NCBI RefSeq assembly: GCF_001487165.1
Contig: NZ_LN913006.1
Coordinates: 1,916,305-1,980,304, forward strand
Length of the DNA: 64,000 nucleotides
Source of the DNA: Blautia massiliensis (ex Durand et al. 2017)
Lineage (GTDB): Bacteria > Bacillota > Clostridia > Lachnospirales > Lachnospiraceae
Direction of reading: 5' to 3'
Part shown: positions 29,574 through 38,277 of the stretch, one piece after another
Layout: each line of letters opens with the position of its first letter
How positions within the stretch are numbered: position 1 is the first letter of the stretch
Position numbers and translations under genes: made by a program
Notes under the pieces: model-generated
Seen by the model: the letters and a program-made list of their open reading frames with translations, nothing else
What the model was told of the DNA's origin: nothing
Database searches by the model: none

Positions 29574-30191
29574 TCAGTCAAGTGTGATATTTTCACCCTT
29601 CAATCCGTTGAATGCGCCTTCGATCTTCGCATCCTCATGAGCGATAAGCCATTTATTTCTGGCTGTCATCAGACCGTCCTCTCCGTCCCCTGACATCGGA
29701 AAATCAATCTCTGTGTTGGTTCCTCTCGGAAGAACAACTACACACTGAAATCCACTCTCATTCACATGACACGGTGCATAGTGGAGCGTTGTGGCATAAA
29801 CCTCGATCCCAGTTCCTGCCGGTACCAGAAATGCCTCCACCTTTGAGGTATCGTATGTAAGATCCTCTTCTATATCCTGCTGATGTCCGATAAGCAGTAC
29901 AAGATCTGTCACTGCTACATTGATCTCGGAATTCCGATGATATTCCAGGGCATTCAGCTTTTTATTGTGACCATTACAATATCCGATCTGGACAGGTAAT
30001 CCACCAAACGCTCTGTTTTTCAGCTCTTTTTCCACATCGAGAGCTTCCAGCTCCTCTGCTGACGGAACATATACCACATCCTCCGGAACCGGTGTATGCT
30101 TCATCTCCTTCAGAAGCGGACCGAAATTGTATCCCTCCAGAACCTTTCCGTATCTGCGGAAAGCCGGATCTGTTACTTTCTGAATTTTCAC
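29574..30191 (-). CDS. DUF4867 protein (cupin-like), sugar-operon partner
   Basis: 205 residues. Beta-rich, no signal peptide. Recognisable stretches: FRRYGKVLEGYNFGPLLKEM, IGYCNGHNKKLNALEYHRNS (with several His typical of a cupin metal site), LLIGHQQDIEED, and LHYAPCHVNESGFQCVVVLP. It sits 83 bases before the isomerase gene. DUF4867 proteins frequently accompany such isomerases. A role as sugar epimerase or mutarotase, or an accessory sugar-binding protein, is possible; none is proven. Start has AAGGAGGG. Confidence 0.8.
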   Translation of the reverse strand: MKIQKVTDPAFRRYGKVLEGYNFGPLLKEMKHTPVPEDVVYVPSAEELEALDVEKELKNRAFGGLPVQIGYCNGHNKKLNALEYHRNSEINVAVTDLVLLIGHQQDIEEDLTYDTSKVEAFLVPAGTGIEVYATTLHYAPCHVNESGFQCVVVLPRGTNTEIDFPMSGDGEDGLMTARNKWLIAHEDAKIEGAFNGLKGENITLD

Positions 30192-30251
30192 GATTTAACC
30201 CTCCTTACAAAATTACTGTTTCACAGCTTCTCTGTATCTTCGTTTTGAACT

Positions 30252-30286
30252 GAAAAAAGCATACCACATCATGGTATGCTTTTCGC
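30252..30286. terminator. Terminator after the second AraC gene (bidirectional shape)
   Basis: Perfect arms AAAAGCATACCA (left) and TGGTATGCTTTT (right) with A- and T-runs on both sides; 18 bases after the AraC stop. Confidence 0.85.
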
Positions 30287-30303
30287 CGCTTTTCTTGACT
30301 CAT

Positions 30304-31155
30304 TCATAGCACTTTTTTGACATTTTTATGATTCTGACGCTCCACTCTTCCCGGCAGGATCCCGTAACGCTTTACAAATTCCCTGGAAAAAGCCCTGCTG
30401 CTTGCAAACCCGTTGTCAAGTGCGATAGAGCTGATGGTATGATCTGTATGCAAAAGCTCCTTATAGGCGTATGCCATGCGGATATCCTGTAAATATGTCT
30501 TAAAATTGACCTTCGCATATTTCCGGAACATTCTTGACAGATATGCATCGGAATATCCGAACATGGCTGCAAGTCCGGAAAGCCTGAGATCCTCCTTGTA
30601 ATGCTCCCGCATATAAGTGGTTATTTTTGACAAAGCATCCAATCTGCGGCTGATCTTCAGCGCATTCTCCTCCACCTCTGTTTCCCTGTATGCGGAAACC
30701 ATAAGATAAAGGACTTCATAGAACACTGCCCTGATACGGAATTCGTACCCCGTTTCCCCGGATACGTACACCCGGTACATCTCCCGGATCAGAGAAACCA
30801 TCCGCCTGTCTGTTTCCTCAGACTCTTCGTTTCTGCTCCGAAAACGGATGAACCTCTGAGCGGTAAAATAATCCGAAAACTGCTTCAGCGGGATCTGCAG
30901 TACGATGGTCTCATTACGTACTGGCGCCTGAATAGAATGTACTTCATTGGAATTAATGATCAGAAACTCCCCTGCCTTCAGAGGATACTCGTTCTCATCG
31001 ATATAAAAATAAAGGCTCCCCTCCATCACCGCAAAGATCTCGATCGAAGTATGCCAGTGTTTTTCCCGTACATAATTTCCGTTTCTTCCTTCAAAAAGAA
31101 AAAGCTTAAAAGGAAATCCTTCATTGGGAATGATCAATTCATGCTGAAACTCCAT
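30304..31155 (-). CDS. AraC-family transcriptional regulator
   Basis: 283 residues. Cupin sensor at the N-terminus (REKHWHTSIEIFAVMEGSLY, FLIINSNEVHSI) and two helix-turn-helix motifs at the C-terminus (LRLSGLAAMFGYSDAYLSRMFR, ISSIALDNGFASSRAFSREFV, YGILPGRVE). The start ATG at 31153-31155 lies inside the last codons of the upstream transporter (17-base overlap) with AAGGAG close by. It is co-transcribed with the transporter and precedes the DUF4867-isomerase-kinase run, so it probably regulates both. Confidence 0.92.
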   Translation of the reverse strand: MEFQHELIIPNEGFPFKLFLFEGRNGNYVREKHWHTSIEIFAVMEGSLYFYIDENEYPLKAGEFLIINSNEVHSIQAPVRNETIVLQIPLKQFSDYFTAQRFIRFRSRNEESEETDRRMVSLIREMYRVYVSGETGYEFRIRAVFYEVLYLMVSAYRETEVEENALKISRRLDALSKITTYMREHYKEDLRLSGLAAMFGYSDAYLSRMFRKYAKVNFKTYLQDIRMAYAYKELLHTDHTISSIALDNGFASSRAFSREFVKRYGILPGRVERQNHKNVKKVL

Positions 31156-32113
31156 GCTCCTTCTCCCTTTCCTGCTGTCCGGTCTGGACCCGGCGCATCA
31201 TACTTCCATAAAAAGCCGCCAGGATCTGCTGAAATAACGTTCCGATCATAACCGGAAATAATGTTTCCGCCGGAAAATACGCTCCCGCGATCACCGCACC
31301 GGCGCTGATGTTCCGCATTCCGGAACCATAGATCATGGAAACCGTTGCCTCTTTGTTCTGTCTTGTAAGAATGGCAATGATCCAGCCGATGGCATATCCC
31401 CCTGCTGCCAGGACCAGGATCGCTGCTGCTACCTCCAGCCGTTCTCCGTTAAGATGCTTCATATAAGGAGAAACCTTGGAGGAATTGGAGGTTACCACAA
31501 AGATCAGGCACATTTTTGAAAAAGGTGCCAGCTTTTTCGGCCAGGTCTCCATAACCTTTCCATGGCTGACTTCATTAAGGCACATGGCAAGGACTGCCGG
31601 CAGAGCGATCATGAAAACCAGCTCCTTCATCATTCCCACAGTATCCATTTTTACGCTGGAGCCCACCAGGAGCTTCAATACTGCCGGGATCAGAAAGGGA
31701 GCCAGGATTGTATCGATCACAACCAGCGAAAGTGACAGCGGACTGTTTCCATTATAAATGGACACCCACATCAGACTGATCACCGCTGCAGGTACGGAAA
31801 ATTCCAGCACCATTCCTGTGATATAATTCATATTGCCCGGGAACAGAAGATGTCCCAGACCGCAGGCGGCCACCGGTCCCAGCACATGAAGGATCAGCAG
31901 CATCAGGATTAGCGGAAGCGGCCGCTTAAACACATCTGCCACATCACGGAACCTGGATTTCAGCGCACCGATAAAGGTCATAAATGCAAAAGCATACGTC
32001 ACATAGGGCACGCCATGCTTTGCAATATCCGGAAACAGTACCCCCGTAAGCAGACAGGCCGGCGTCACAAAAGCCATCCATTTCTCCATAAAGCTGTTAA
32101 ATTTTTCCAGCAT
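31139..32113 (-). CDS. BASS family (bile acid:sodium symporter-like) transporter
   Basis: 324 residues, about nine to ten membrane segments. Family-type sequences: ACLLTGVLFPDIAKHG, FAFMTFIGALKSRF and VLEFSVPAAVISLMWVSIYNGN (the crossover region); ATVSMIYGSGMRNISAGAVI near the end. BASS members take up bile acids, pantoate or other organic anions with Na+. Here, in a putative sugar operon, the substrate may be an organic acid or sugar acid. No binding protein or ATPase is present, so the sugar itself may enter this way or through another system. Confidence 0.85.
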   Translation of the reverse strand: MLEKFNSFMEKWMAFVTPACLLTGVLFPDIAKHGVPYVTYAFAFMTFIGALKSRFRDVADVFKRPLPLILMLLILHVLGPVAACGLGHLLFPGNMNYITGMVLEFSVPAAVISLMWVSIYNGNSPLSLSLVVIDTILAPFLIPAVLKLLVGSSVKMDTVGMMKELVFMIALPAVLAMCLNEVSHGKVMETWPKKLAPFSKMCLIFVVTSNSSKVSPYMKHLNGERLEVAAAILVLAAGGYAIGWIIAILTRQNKEATVSMIYGSGMRNISAGAVIAGAYFPAETLFPVMIGTLFQQILAAFYGSMMRRVQTGQQEREKEHGVSA

Positions 32114-32309
32114 ATCACACCTCTTGTTTATCTTTTTTTACAGTTTATCACAAAAAAACAGCGGTGCAAGAAAAAAATCCCCTGTTTTATAGCCGATTCC
32201 GGACAAATATGATATGATAGTATCCATCCAAAAGCAACCTGAAACCAGGGCGGACTACAGATAACCGCCAAAATGATCATTTTTTATGATCTGGAAAACG
32301 AGGCAAAAA

Positions 32310-33251
32310 ATGATTTCTTTAATTATACCATGCTTCAATGAGGAAGAATCCCTTCCGCTTTTTTACCCGGAAGCCACTTCTGTCCTCAGGCAAATGAACT
32401 GTGATTATGAACTGATCTTTGTGAATGACGGTTCCAGAGACAGAACCCTTGAGATTTTAAAAGAGCTTTCCGAAAAGGATCCTCATGTGATCTATCTTTC
32501 TTTTTCCAGAAACTTCGGAAAGGAAGCTGCCATGTATGCAGGCTTCTGCAATGCCGGCGGCGATTATGTAGCAGTAATGGACGCTGATCTTCAGGATCCG
32601 CCGTCCCTTCTCCCGGAAATGCTGGAGAAGCTGGAATCCGGAGAATATGACAGCGTTGCCACCAGACGTGTCAGCCGTGACGGAGAGCCACCTATCCGGA
32701 GCTTTTTTGCCCGGAAATTTTATCAGCTGATCAATAAGATCTCGGATGCAGATATTGTGGACGGCGCCAGAGACTTCCGTCTGATGAAGCGCAGTATGGT
32801 GGATGCCATCGTCTCCATGAGTGAGTACAACCGCTTCTCCAAGGGAATCTTCGGCTGGATCGGTTTCCGCACCTGCTGGCTCCCCTACAAAAATATCGAA
32901 CGCGTAGCCGGTGAGACCAAATGGAACTTCTGGAAGCTGTTTAAATACGCCGTCAGCGGCATCATCAATTTTTCTCAGGTACCGCTGACCATCGCCTCCT
33001 GGTTCGGAACGACCATGACCGGTTTTTCCTTTCTGGTCCTGGTAGCCATCATCGTCCGAAAGCTGATCTTCGATGATCCGGTCCCAGGCTGGGCTTCCAC
33101 CATCTGTGTCATCATCTTCATCGGCGGCCTGCAGCTTTTCTGCCTGGGTATCATGGGACAATACATAGCCAAAACCTATATGGAGGTCAAGCAGCGCCCC
33201 CATTACATCATAGCAGAGTCCAACAAAAAGGACTTTACACCCATACGTTGA
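32310..33251 (+). CDS. GT2 family glycosyltransferase, GtrB/DPM1-like with two C-terminal membrane segments
   Basis: 313 residues. GT-A fold: ISLIIPCFNEEESLPLFY at the start, ELIFVNDGSRDRT, FGKEAAMYAGFC and the metal-binding DADLQDPP. Then come QLINKISDAD and YNRFSKGIFGWIG, typical of polyprenyl-phosphate glycosyltransferases. Two membrane helices follow (ISGIINFSQVPL region and TICVIIFIGGLQLFCLGIMG). It likely loads a sugar on undecaprenyl phosphate at the inner face of the membrane. The start chosen is the ATG at 32310; an ATG eight codons earlier has no ribosome binding site. Monocistronic. Confidence 0.9.
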   Translation: MISLIIPCFNEEESLPLFYPEATSVLRQMNCDYELIFVNDGSRDRTLEILKELSEKDPHVIYLSFSRNFGKEAAMYAGFCNAGGDYVAVMDADLQDPPSLLPEMLEKLESGEYDSVATRRVSRDGEPPIRSFFARKFYQLINKISDADIVDGARDFRLMKRSMVDAIVSMSEYNRFSKGIFGWIGFRTCWLPYKNIERVAGETKWNFWKLFKYAVSGIINFSQVPLTIASWFGTTMTGFSFLVLVAIIVRKLIFDDPVPGWASTICVIIFIGGLQLFCLGIMGQYIAKTYMEVKQRPHYIIAESNKKDFTPIR

Positions 33252-33255
33252 TTTT

Positions 33256-33819
33256 CTATTCTGTCGGCAGCTCGACCACCTGATATTCGTGGCCCAGCGC
33301 CGGCAGGATTTTTTCTTTTACATCACTGGTCTTCATCAACAGAGTGGAAGTATTGATACACGGATGGCATCCGAAATATTCTTCATCCAGGACTTCTTTA
33401 TCGATCACCAGGTGTACCTTCTTTTCTTTATCAAAGATCAGTCCCATCAGACTTAAGGACCCCGGGGTAATGTTCAGATATTCCTCCATCTGCTCTCCGT
33501 CTGCAAAGGAAAGTCTGGCTGTTCCGATCTGTTTGGACAGAAATTTTGTTTTAAACGGCTTCTCTCCCGGCATCAGCAGCAGATAGAAATCCGTTTTCTG
33601 TCGGTTGCAGAGAAAAAGATTTTTGCATATCTGCGCCCCCAGAATCTGATCCACTGCCTCGCAGGCCTCCATGGTCATCAGTGCTTCATGATCTGCTCTT
33701 TTATATTCAATCCCAAAACTATCCAGAAAATCGTACACTGCGATTTCCTTCTCCAGACGGCCCTCGGTGTTCTCCGGTCTTCCTGTATAGACTGTTTTGT
33801 CAATTCTTGGTTCTTCCAT
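33256..33819 (-). CDS. ProX-type Cys/Ala-tRNA(Pro) editing protein (YbaK/ProX family)
   Basis: 187 residues. Freestanding trans-editing domain that deacylates mischarged tRNA, such as Ala-tRNA(Pro). Motifs: YKRADHEALMTMEAC, GAQICKNLFLCNRQKTDFYLLLMPG, TPGSLSLMGLIFD and GCHPCINTSTLLM, all typical of PrdX. Start MEEPRIDKTVYTG with GGAGGAG upstream. Ends convergently four bases after the glycosyltransferase stop. Cytoplasmic. Confidence 0.9.
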   Translation of the reverse strand: MEEPRIDKTVYTGRPENTEGRLEKEIAVYDFLDSFGIEYKRADHEALMTMEACEAVDQILGAQICKNLFLCNRQKTDFYLLLMPGEKPFKTKFLSKQIGTARLSFADGEQMEEYLNITPGSLSLMGLIFDKEKKVHLVIDKEVLDEEYFGCHPCINTSTLLMKTSDVKEKILPALGHEYQVVELPTE

Positions 33820-33966
33820 GATGTCTCCTCCGTTATTTTTACATTCTCATATGTGCAGGTCTTAGTCGCAGCATATTACGCTTTACTGCTTCAACCGTAA
33901 CCTGCCGATTTGTTTAATCATAGCACACCTGTAACAAATAAGATACTCCGGATTTCCGTCTGACTA

Positions 33967-33995
33967 TTGACGATATCAGCCTCGGATGCTATACT
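33967..33995 (+). promoter_or_regulatory. Probable promoter of the fluoride riboswitch / CLC gene
   Basis: TTGACG (33967-33972), 17 bases, TATACT (33990-33995), directly before the aptamer. The 313-base gap 33820-34132 holds this promoter, the aptamer and a terminator. Confidence 0.75.
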
Positions 33996-33998
33996 CTC

Positions 33999-34064
33999 AG
34001 GCAGAAAGGGAATGAAGTTCTCCCCCGATCTTTATCGAAACCGCCAATGAGCTGATGACTTCTG
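33999..34064 (+). promoter_or_regulatory. Fluoride riboswitch (crcB motif)
   Basis: Conserved parts in order: GGGAATGAAGTTCTCCC (34008-34024), AAACCGCC (34038-34045), and GCTGATGACTTCT (34051-34063), the hallmark 3' part of the crcB/fluoride aptamer. It lies between a promoter and a terminator and precedes a CLC-family transporter, the classic target. Expected to allow transcription when fluoride is bound. Identified by eye; a covariance-model check would settle it. Confidence 0.87.
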
Positions 34065-34094
34065 TGCAATGCACGGGGTTACCAGCTTTTTTTG
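34050..34094 (+). terminator. Expression-platform terminator of the fluoride riboswitch
   Basis: Outer arms AGCTG (34050-34054) and CAGCT (34083-34087), inner GTGC/GCAC (34063-34066/34071-34074), seven-base T-run. The left arm reuses aptamer bases GCTGATGAC, so aptamer and terminator exclude each other. Confidence 0.8.
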
Positions 34095-34132
34095 ATGGAT
34101 TTTTCAAAACGGGGAGATTGAAAGGAGTTACT

Positions 34133-35362
34133 ATGACAAAAGAAACTATCCAAAAAGAACATCGGATCCTGCAGCTGAAATATGCTGTCCTTGCAATGGT
34201 CGTGGGAATCTGCGTCGGGATCGTAGATACTATCTTCGGCCGGGGCCTGCTGGCGATCTCTGCTTTTCGCACTGCACACTGGCGCTGCCTGCTGCCCTTC
34301 CTGCCTCTGGCCGGACTTCTTATTGTATGGATGTATCATCATTTCAGCACCTTAAGCTTAAAGGGCATGTCCCTGATCTTCGAAACCGGGCAGAAAAAAA
34401 GAGACCAGATTCCTCTGGCCCTTGTCCCTCTGGTAATACTCGGCACCTGGATCACTCATCTCTTCGGAGGAAGTGCCGGCCGTGAAGGTGTTGCCGTGCA
34501 GATCGGTGCTACACTCTCCCACGAGGCCGGACGCAGGCTGCATATCCGGGAAAATAAGCCTGTCATGCTGATCACCGGTATGGCTGCCGGTTTTGGCGGT
34601 CTGTTCCAGACGCCATTAGCCGCTGTATTTTTTGCCATGGAGGTGATCGTTGCCGGATATCTTGAGTACGATGCGCTGCTGCCGGCACTTATCGCCGCAT
34701 ATACAGCCTCCTTCACTTCTCATTTCCTGGGACTGGAAAAATTTGCTGTGGATATCCAGGACACCTGGACTGTGACCGATCTCCGAAGCATGATCTCTCT
34801 CATTGCTCTCGGACTTGCCTTTGGTCTCGCCGGACGATGCTTTTCCGTACTTCTTCAGAAAGCAAAGAAATTATTCGGGGAAAAAATCTCAAATCCGCTG
34901 ATCCGCATCGGTGTCATGGCCATTCCACTGGCAGCTCTGCTGTTTGTGATCCACGGCGGACGCTACACAGGTCTTGGAACCAATCTCATCTCCGCTTCCT
35001 TTGCCGGAGAAACGATCTACGGATATGACTGGATTCTGAAGCTTCTGTTTACTGTATTTACACTTGCCATCGGTTTTCAGGGCGGCGAAGTGACACCACT
35101 GTTCTCCATCGGCGCTTCCCTTGGAGTCGTCTTAGGTTCCATCCTCGGGATCCCTCCGATGATCTGTGGGGCACTTGGCTACGCCGCAGTATTCGGCAGC
35201 GCCACCAACACCCTCATCGCCCCGATCCTCATCGGCCTGGAAGTTTTCGGCACCCGAAATACCCTTCCCCTCATCCTGGTATGCATCCTCGCTTATCTGA
35301 TCAACGGAAATCACTCCATTTATGGAGCACAACAGAAGGCACTTTGCAGGTTTGAGAAGTAG
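34133..35362 (+). CDS. CLC-type channel/antiporter, probable fluoride exporter (CLC-F)
   Basis: 409 residues, 10 or more membrane helices, the compact length of bacterial CLC proteins. The core GSAGREGVAVQIGATLSHEAGR holds the gating Glu in GREG. FQGGEVTPLFSIGASLGVVLG, FGSATNTLIAPILIGLEVFG and NHSIYGAQQK follow near the C-terminus. CLC-F proteins exchange F- for H+ and protect against fluoride. The call as fluoride-specific rests on the riboswitch; the protein alone could be a chloride transporter. The ATG at 34133 has AAAGGAG before it; the open frame extends upstream through the riboswitch. Confidence 0.88.
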   Translation: MTKETIQKEHRILQLKYAVLAMVVGICVGIVDTIFGRGLLAISAFRTAHWRCLLPFLPLAGLLIVWMYHHFSTLSLKGMSLIFETGQKKRDQIPLALVPLVILGTWITHLFGGSAGREGVAVQIGATLSHEAGRRLHIRENKPVMLITGMAAGFGGLFQTPLAAVFFAMEVIVAGYLEYDALLPALIAAYTASFTSHFLGLEKFAVDIQDTWTVTDLRSMISLIALGLAFGLAGRCFSVLLQKAKKLFGEKISNPLIRIGVMAIPLAALLFVIHGGRYTGLGTNLISASFAGETIYGYDWILKLLFTVFTLAIGFQGGEVTPLFSIGASLGVVLGSILGIPPMICGALGYAAVFGSATNTLIAPILIGLEVFGTRNTLPLILVCILAYLINGNHSIYGAQQKALCRFEK

Positions 35363-35426
35363 ATATGTACATATTTTTTATTCGGTCATGGCTGACTCGG
35401 TTGTGACCGAGTGAACTACCCATCAC

Positions 35427-35465
35427 CTAAAGGTAATGGACTTCTAAGGATATCAGATTCGCCAT
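35427..35465 (-). pseudogene. Five-codon stub of an S-family gene at the edge of repeat copy 1
   Basis: The minus strand reads MANLI as in the intact S gene at 40037-40645, then diverges and stops within eight codons. It marks where the duplicated segment ends inside an S gene. Confidence 0.7.
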
Positions 35466-36532
35466 ATGATTCCTTTCTTCAGCTATTAATGGATTCTATC
35501 TCCGAATCATCATATATTTTCTTTAACTCTTTTCTCATTTCCTTATTGATACTTATATATTTTGAATCATTATCAGCCCATTTTACTTTCAGGATATCGT
35601 GTTTGCGTATATATAATACAGGCAGCCGGCTTCTGTGCTTATCCATAAAGATTCCCTGGCTTTCATAAAAAATTTCCTGCAGATAATCATTCATTTCATC
35701 TACCTGGATTACAAATGTAAAACGAATATCCTTCTTTTTTTCTTCTCTGCTCATCTCATTGATCCAGAACTCTGCAAATTTATCATTTAACAACAAAACA
35801 TCATTTCTATCCATATCTGTAATATCTATAAGCGCCCAGATATTCACCTGATTATTTCTATTTTTCTTGAAAAAACTTACTTTTCCTTTTTCGTCCAGTT
35901 CATATTCTGACTTTTTTTGATACTGGTTATGTAAAAGCCCTTTTTCAAATACAACGTTTCGTTCTTCGACCTCTTCTGGAAAAGTTATTTTGATATCTAT
36001 TAACCTCTCATATTTGCAACAAATAAAACTGAATGGCATCCAGATTCCTTTTTTATTCTCTATATACATGTAGCTTCTTGCATGAATCCTAGCACTATGC
36101 TTCAAAAATTGAACATACCCCGCTGTCATTAAAATATACAGTGATAATAACGCTTTTTCAATCGCATCATTCCCACTGCTATTCGTCCAACATTTCCAAC
36201 AGGAATATACTGCTGCAAAAAAAACATCTGTCAAAAGCAACATTTGAAACAGAAAACACCCTCTGATTCCGGAAAGCCATTTTCGATTTTTTCTCATCAT
36301 CCCATAAACATATAAAGGATTTTCATCTACACTTTCCGAAGAAATATCCTGATCCGGTGTTCCGCCAAATCTGAATACCCATCCAGTCAATGCCAAATAT
36401 CCCAAACCGGCTATTCCAAATGTGAATCCATCATCTTCAAAAATCCAACGATATGACAAAAATAAAATACAAAATAACAAAATTTTTTCAGGTATATTTT
36501 TTTTTCTTTTTCGGTTTATTATGATCCCCCCC
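35450..36532. repeat. Direct repeat copy 1 (about 1.08 kb)
   Basis: Same orientation and offset of exactly 5180 bases from 40630-41712. By eye about 18-20 mismatches in total; the interior from about 35751 to 36408 is identical. Differences cluster at both ends. It covers a whole L gene. Confidence 0.93.
35479..36519 (-). CDS. L-family membrane protein, copy L1 (function unknown)
   Basis: About 346 residues if read from the ATA codon discussed here. Two membrane helices near the N-terminus, a third pair around residues 85-140, then a soluble C-terminal half. Family motifs shared with the other L proteins: ENPLYVYGMM, KKGIWMPFSF, FAEFWINEM, REEKKKDIRFTFVIQ and RSRLPVLYIRKHD. I recognise no known domain. 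Start is uncertain: homology with L3 begins before the first good internal TTG (36457-36459), and the only codon with correct spacing from a GGGGGG run is ATA at 36517-36519. An ATG at 36573 lies inside the L4 gene without a binding site. Last gene of the array. Confidence 0.75.
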   Translation of the reverse strand: MNRKRKKNIPEKILLFCILFLSYRWIFEDDGFTFGIAGLGYLALTGWVFRFGGTPDQDISSESVDENPLYVYGMMRKNRKWLSGIRGCFLFQMLLLTDVFFAAVYSCWKCWTNSSGNDAIEKALLSLYILMTAGYVQFLKHSARIHARSYMYIENKKGIWMPFSFICCKYERLIDIKITFPEEVEERNVVFEKGLLHNQYQKKSEYELDEKGKVSFFKKNRNNQVNIWALIDITDMDRNDVLLLNDKFAEFWINEMSREEKKKDIRFTFVIQVDEMNDYLQEIFYESQGIFMDKHRSRLPVLYIRKHDILKVKWADNDSKYISINKEMRKELKKIYDDSEIESINS

Positions 36533-36545
36533 CTAGTCGTCAGGC

Positions 36546-37613
36546 CTATACAACATCCGATATGCCCAGACAATCCAACAGATCTTTTTTCATTTTCTCA
36601 TATTGTTTTTTATATCTCGAATATCTATATACCGGAAGGATTTCCAGGCGATTATAATAACGGTTATATACCGCTCCAAGACGGTATCGTCTTTTATACA
36701 TCATTATCCCTGAATTATTCCGTACAATGCTCTTCAGAACACGATTATCATCTTCTACTTCCAGCACAAAGGAAAAATATATTTCCTTTTTTTCCTCTTT
36801 CGTTGTAATATACTGTTTCCAAAATTCTACAAAAGCTTTATTTAATTTTCCGATATCCGCTTCCTGAAACAGATCTGTTTTTACATATGCCAAAATATGT
36901 ATCTCATCTGTTTTGTCATATCTGTAGAAAAAAGTTTTTCCATTTCGAGGAGCTTTATACGTATTTATATATTGATAAATTCCAAAATCTTTTTCCATTA
37001 CATCTGAATGTATCTGTAAATTCCTGTAACACACCGGATTTTCATAATACATATTGATATTCTGGCACAGAAAACTGAATGGCGCCCAATTTTCTTCTTT
37101 ATCTGTTGGGTATTTATAATTCTTTTTATAAAATTTCACATAAAATATCCACATGCATACTCTTGCCATGATCATAAAAGCCAGTGAGATATTCAGAAGG
37201 ATTTCTACCACTGTACTATTTATACCTGGATTTACATACTGAATCCCAAGATATACAAAATACACTCCCAACCACAGGATCATAATTTTTCGCAAAAACA
37301 AAAAACTTTTTAACTTTCCGTTTTTCCTGATAGGAAGAGCATATTTCGATTCCTTTTTGTCATTTAACATACCGTGTACATAAAATGGATTCTGACAGTT
37401 ATAACTATCCGGCACATTATAAGGGGTTTTCCATCTTGACGGTATAATAACCGTAGGAATAAATAGAATATTTGAGATCATCAGGCTTACCAGAACTGCC
37501 AAAATTTCCATTACACCGACCGGCGCCAAATAGAAATAAAAAGATTTCAGTAATCCTCCAAATACCAGGGCATATACGCACAAATAAATTGATTTGCTCA
37601 ACACGTCGATCAT
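36546..37613 (-). CDS. L-family membrane protein L4, divergent (function unknown)
   Basis: 355 residues, ATG start MIDVLSKSIYLCVYALVFGG. It follows the L layout: two N-terminal helices, QNPFYVHGML (compare ENPLYVYGMM), a second helix pair around residues 110-170, EENWAPFSFLC, then a soluble part with AFVEFWKQYITTKEEKKEIYFSFVLEV and MMYKRRYRLGAVYNRY. Much less similar to L1/L2 than those are to each other, so it is an old paralogue. The C-terminus faces the cytoplasm if the helices pair as predicted. No enzymatic motif recognised. It lies between S1 and L1. Confidence 0.8.
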   Translation of the reverse strand: MIDVLSKSIYLCVYALVFGGLLKSFYFYLAPVGVMEILAVLVSLMISNILFIPTVIIPSRWKTPYNVPDSYNCQNPFYVHGMLNDKKESKYALPIRKNGKLKSFLFLRKIMILWLGVYFVYLGIQYVNPGINSTVVEILLNISLAFMIMARVCMWIFYVKFYKKNYKYPTDKEENWAPFSFLCQNINMYYENPVCYRNLQIHSDVMEKDFGIYQYINTYKAPRNGKTFFYRYDKTDEIHILAYVKTDLFQEADIGKLNKAFVEFWKQYITTKEEKKEIYFSFVLEVEDDNRVLKSIVRNNSGIMMYKRRYRLGAVYNRYYNRLEILPVYRYSRYKKQYEKMKKDLLDCLGISDVV

Positions 37614-37655
37614 TTTTCTGTATAATTACCTCTTTCTTTTCCAATACATATTCTT

Positions 37656-38249
37656 TTAATCAAGTGATATCTTCTCTCCATTTACAGAAATCCAATAGTC
37701 TTTCGGTTTGTGTTCCATGTATCCATAACATATCTCTTCATTTTTGTTATTTTCTGCTTCCAGAAATTTTGTTCCCACAGAATCCTTCACATCGGCTACT
37801 ACGTAATTATCATCATTCGGTGTTACCAGTACATACCATTCCCCATTGATTTCTATCGTTGACATATCGATATTTATCTTTACATCTTGATACTCTCTGC
37901 CTGTACCATAAAATATAGAATCCGGCAATTTCCATTTCCCAGAACTTTCCGGAAAAATCTTCCCCTCTACTGTTCCTTCGTTATCCATGATAACATATGT
38001 AGAATTTTCTCCCTGCAGAATACGGATGATCTCAGCATTATCACCATATGCTTCCACGGCTTTCTCCACAGAACTGAAACTTCGGTGAGTATACACTGTA
38101 TCGCAAACAAAGAGTCCGATTCCTAATATAACAATTGGTGCAACAACCTTAACTGGTGTCTTTTTTGATTTTCTTTTATAAGAAATAGCGATCACCAGAT
38201 TAATAATAATTACCAGATATACAATTGGTTCTATCACTTTGATCAGCAT
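37656..38249 (-). CDS. S-family membrane-anchored protein S1 (function unknown)
   Basis: 197 residues. Two hydrophobic segments at about residues 8-24 and 35-52 separated by a basic loop (SYKRKSKKTPVK), then an extracellular or cytoplasmic domain of about 140 residues. Family marks: FSSVEKAVEAYGDNAEI, STYVIMDNEGTVEGKIFP, KWKLPDSIFYG, EINGEWYVLV, and the end motif YGYMEHKPKDYWISVNGEK. Clear homologue of S2 and S3. Unrecognised domain; the alternating pattern with L genes suggests the two work together. Start ATG with AAGGGAATG before it. Confidence 0.8.
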   Translation of the reverse strand: MLIKVIEPIVYLVIIINLVIAISYKRKSKKTPVKVVAPIVILGIGLFVCDTVYTHRSFSSVEKAVEAYGDNAEIIRILQGENSTYVIMDNEGTVEGKIFPESSGKWKLPDSIFYGTGREYQDVKINIDMSTIEINGEWYVLVTPNDDNYVVADVKDSVGTKFLEAENNKNEEICYGYMEHKPKDYWISVNGEKISLD

Positions 38250-38277
38250 ATTTTTTCACATTCCCTTTACATACAGT

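Noticed and set aside
34055..34132. Longer CLC open frame beginning at 34055
   Set aside because: It runs through the riboswitch and terminator; the ATG at 34133 has an ideal binding site.
35385..35415. Hairpins near TCGGTCA/TGACCGA as an IS200/IS605 end
   Set aside because: No transposase or second end is present; too little to call an insertion sequence.
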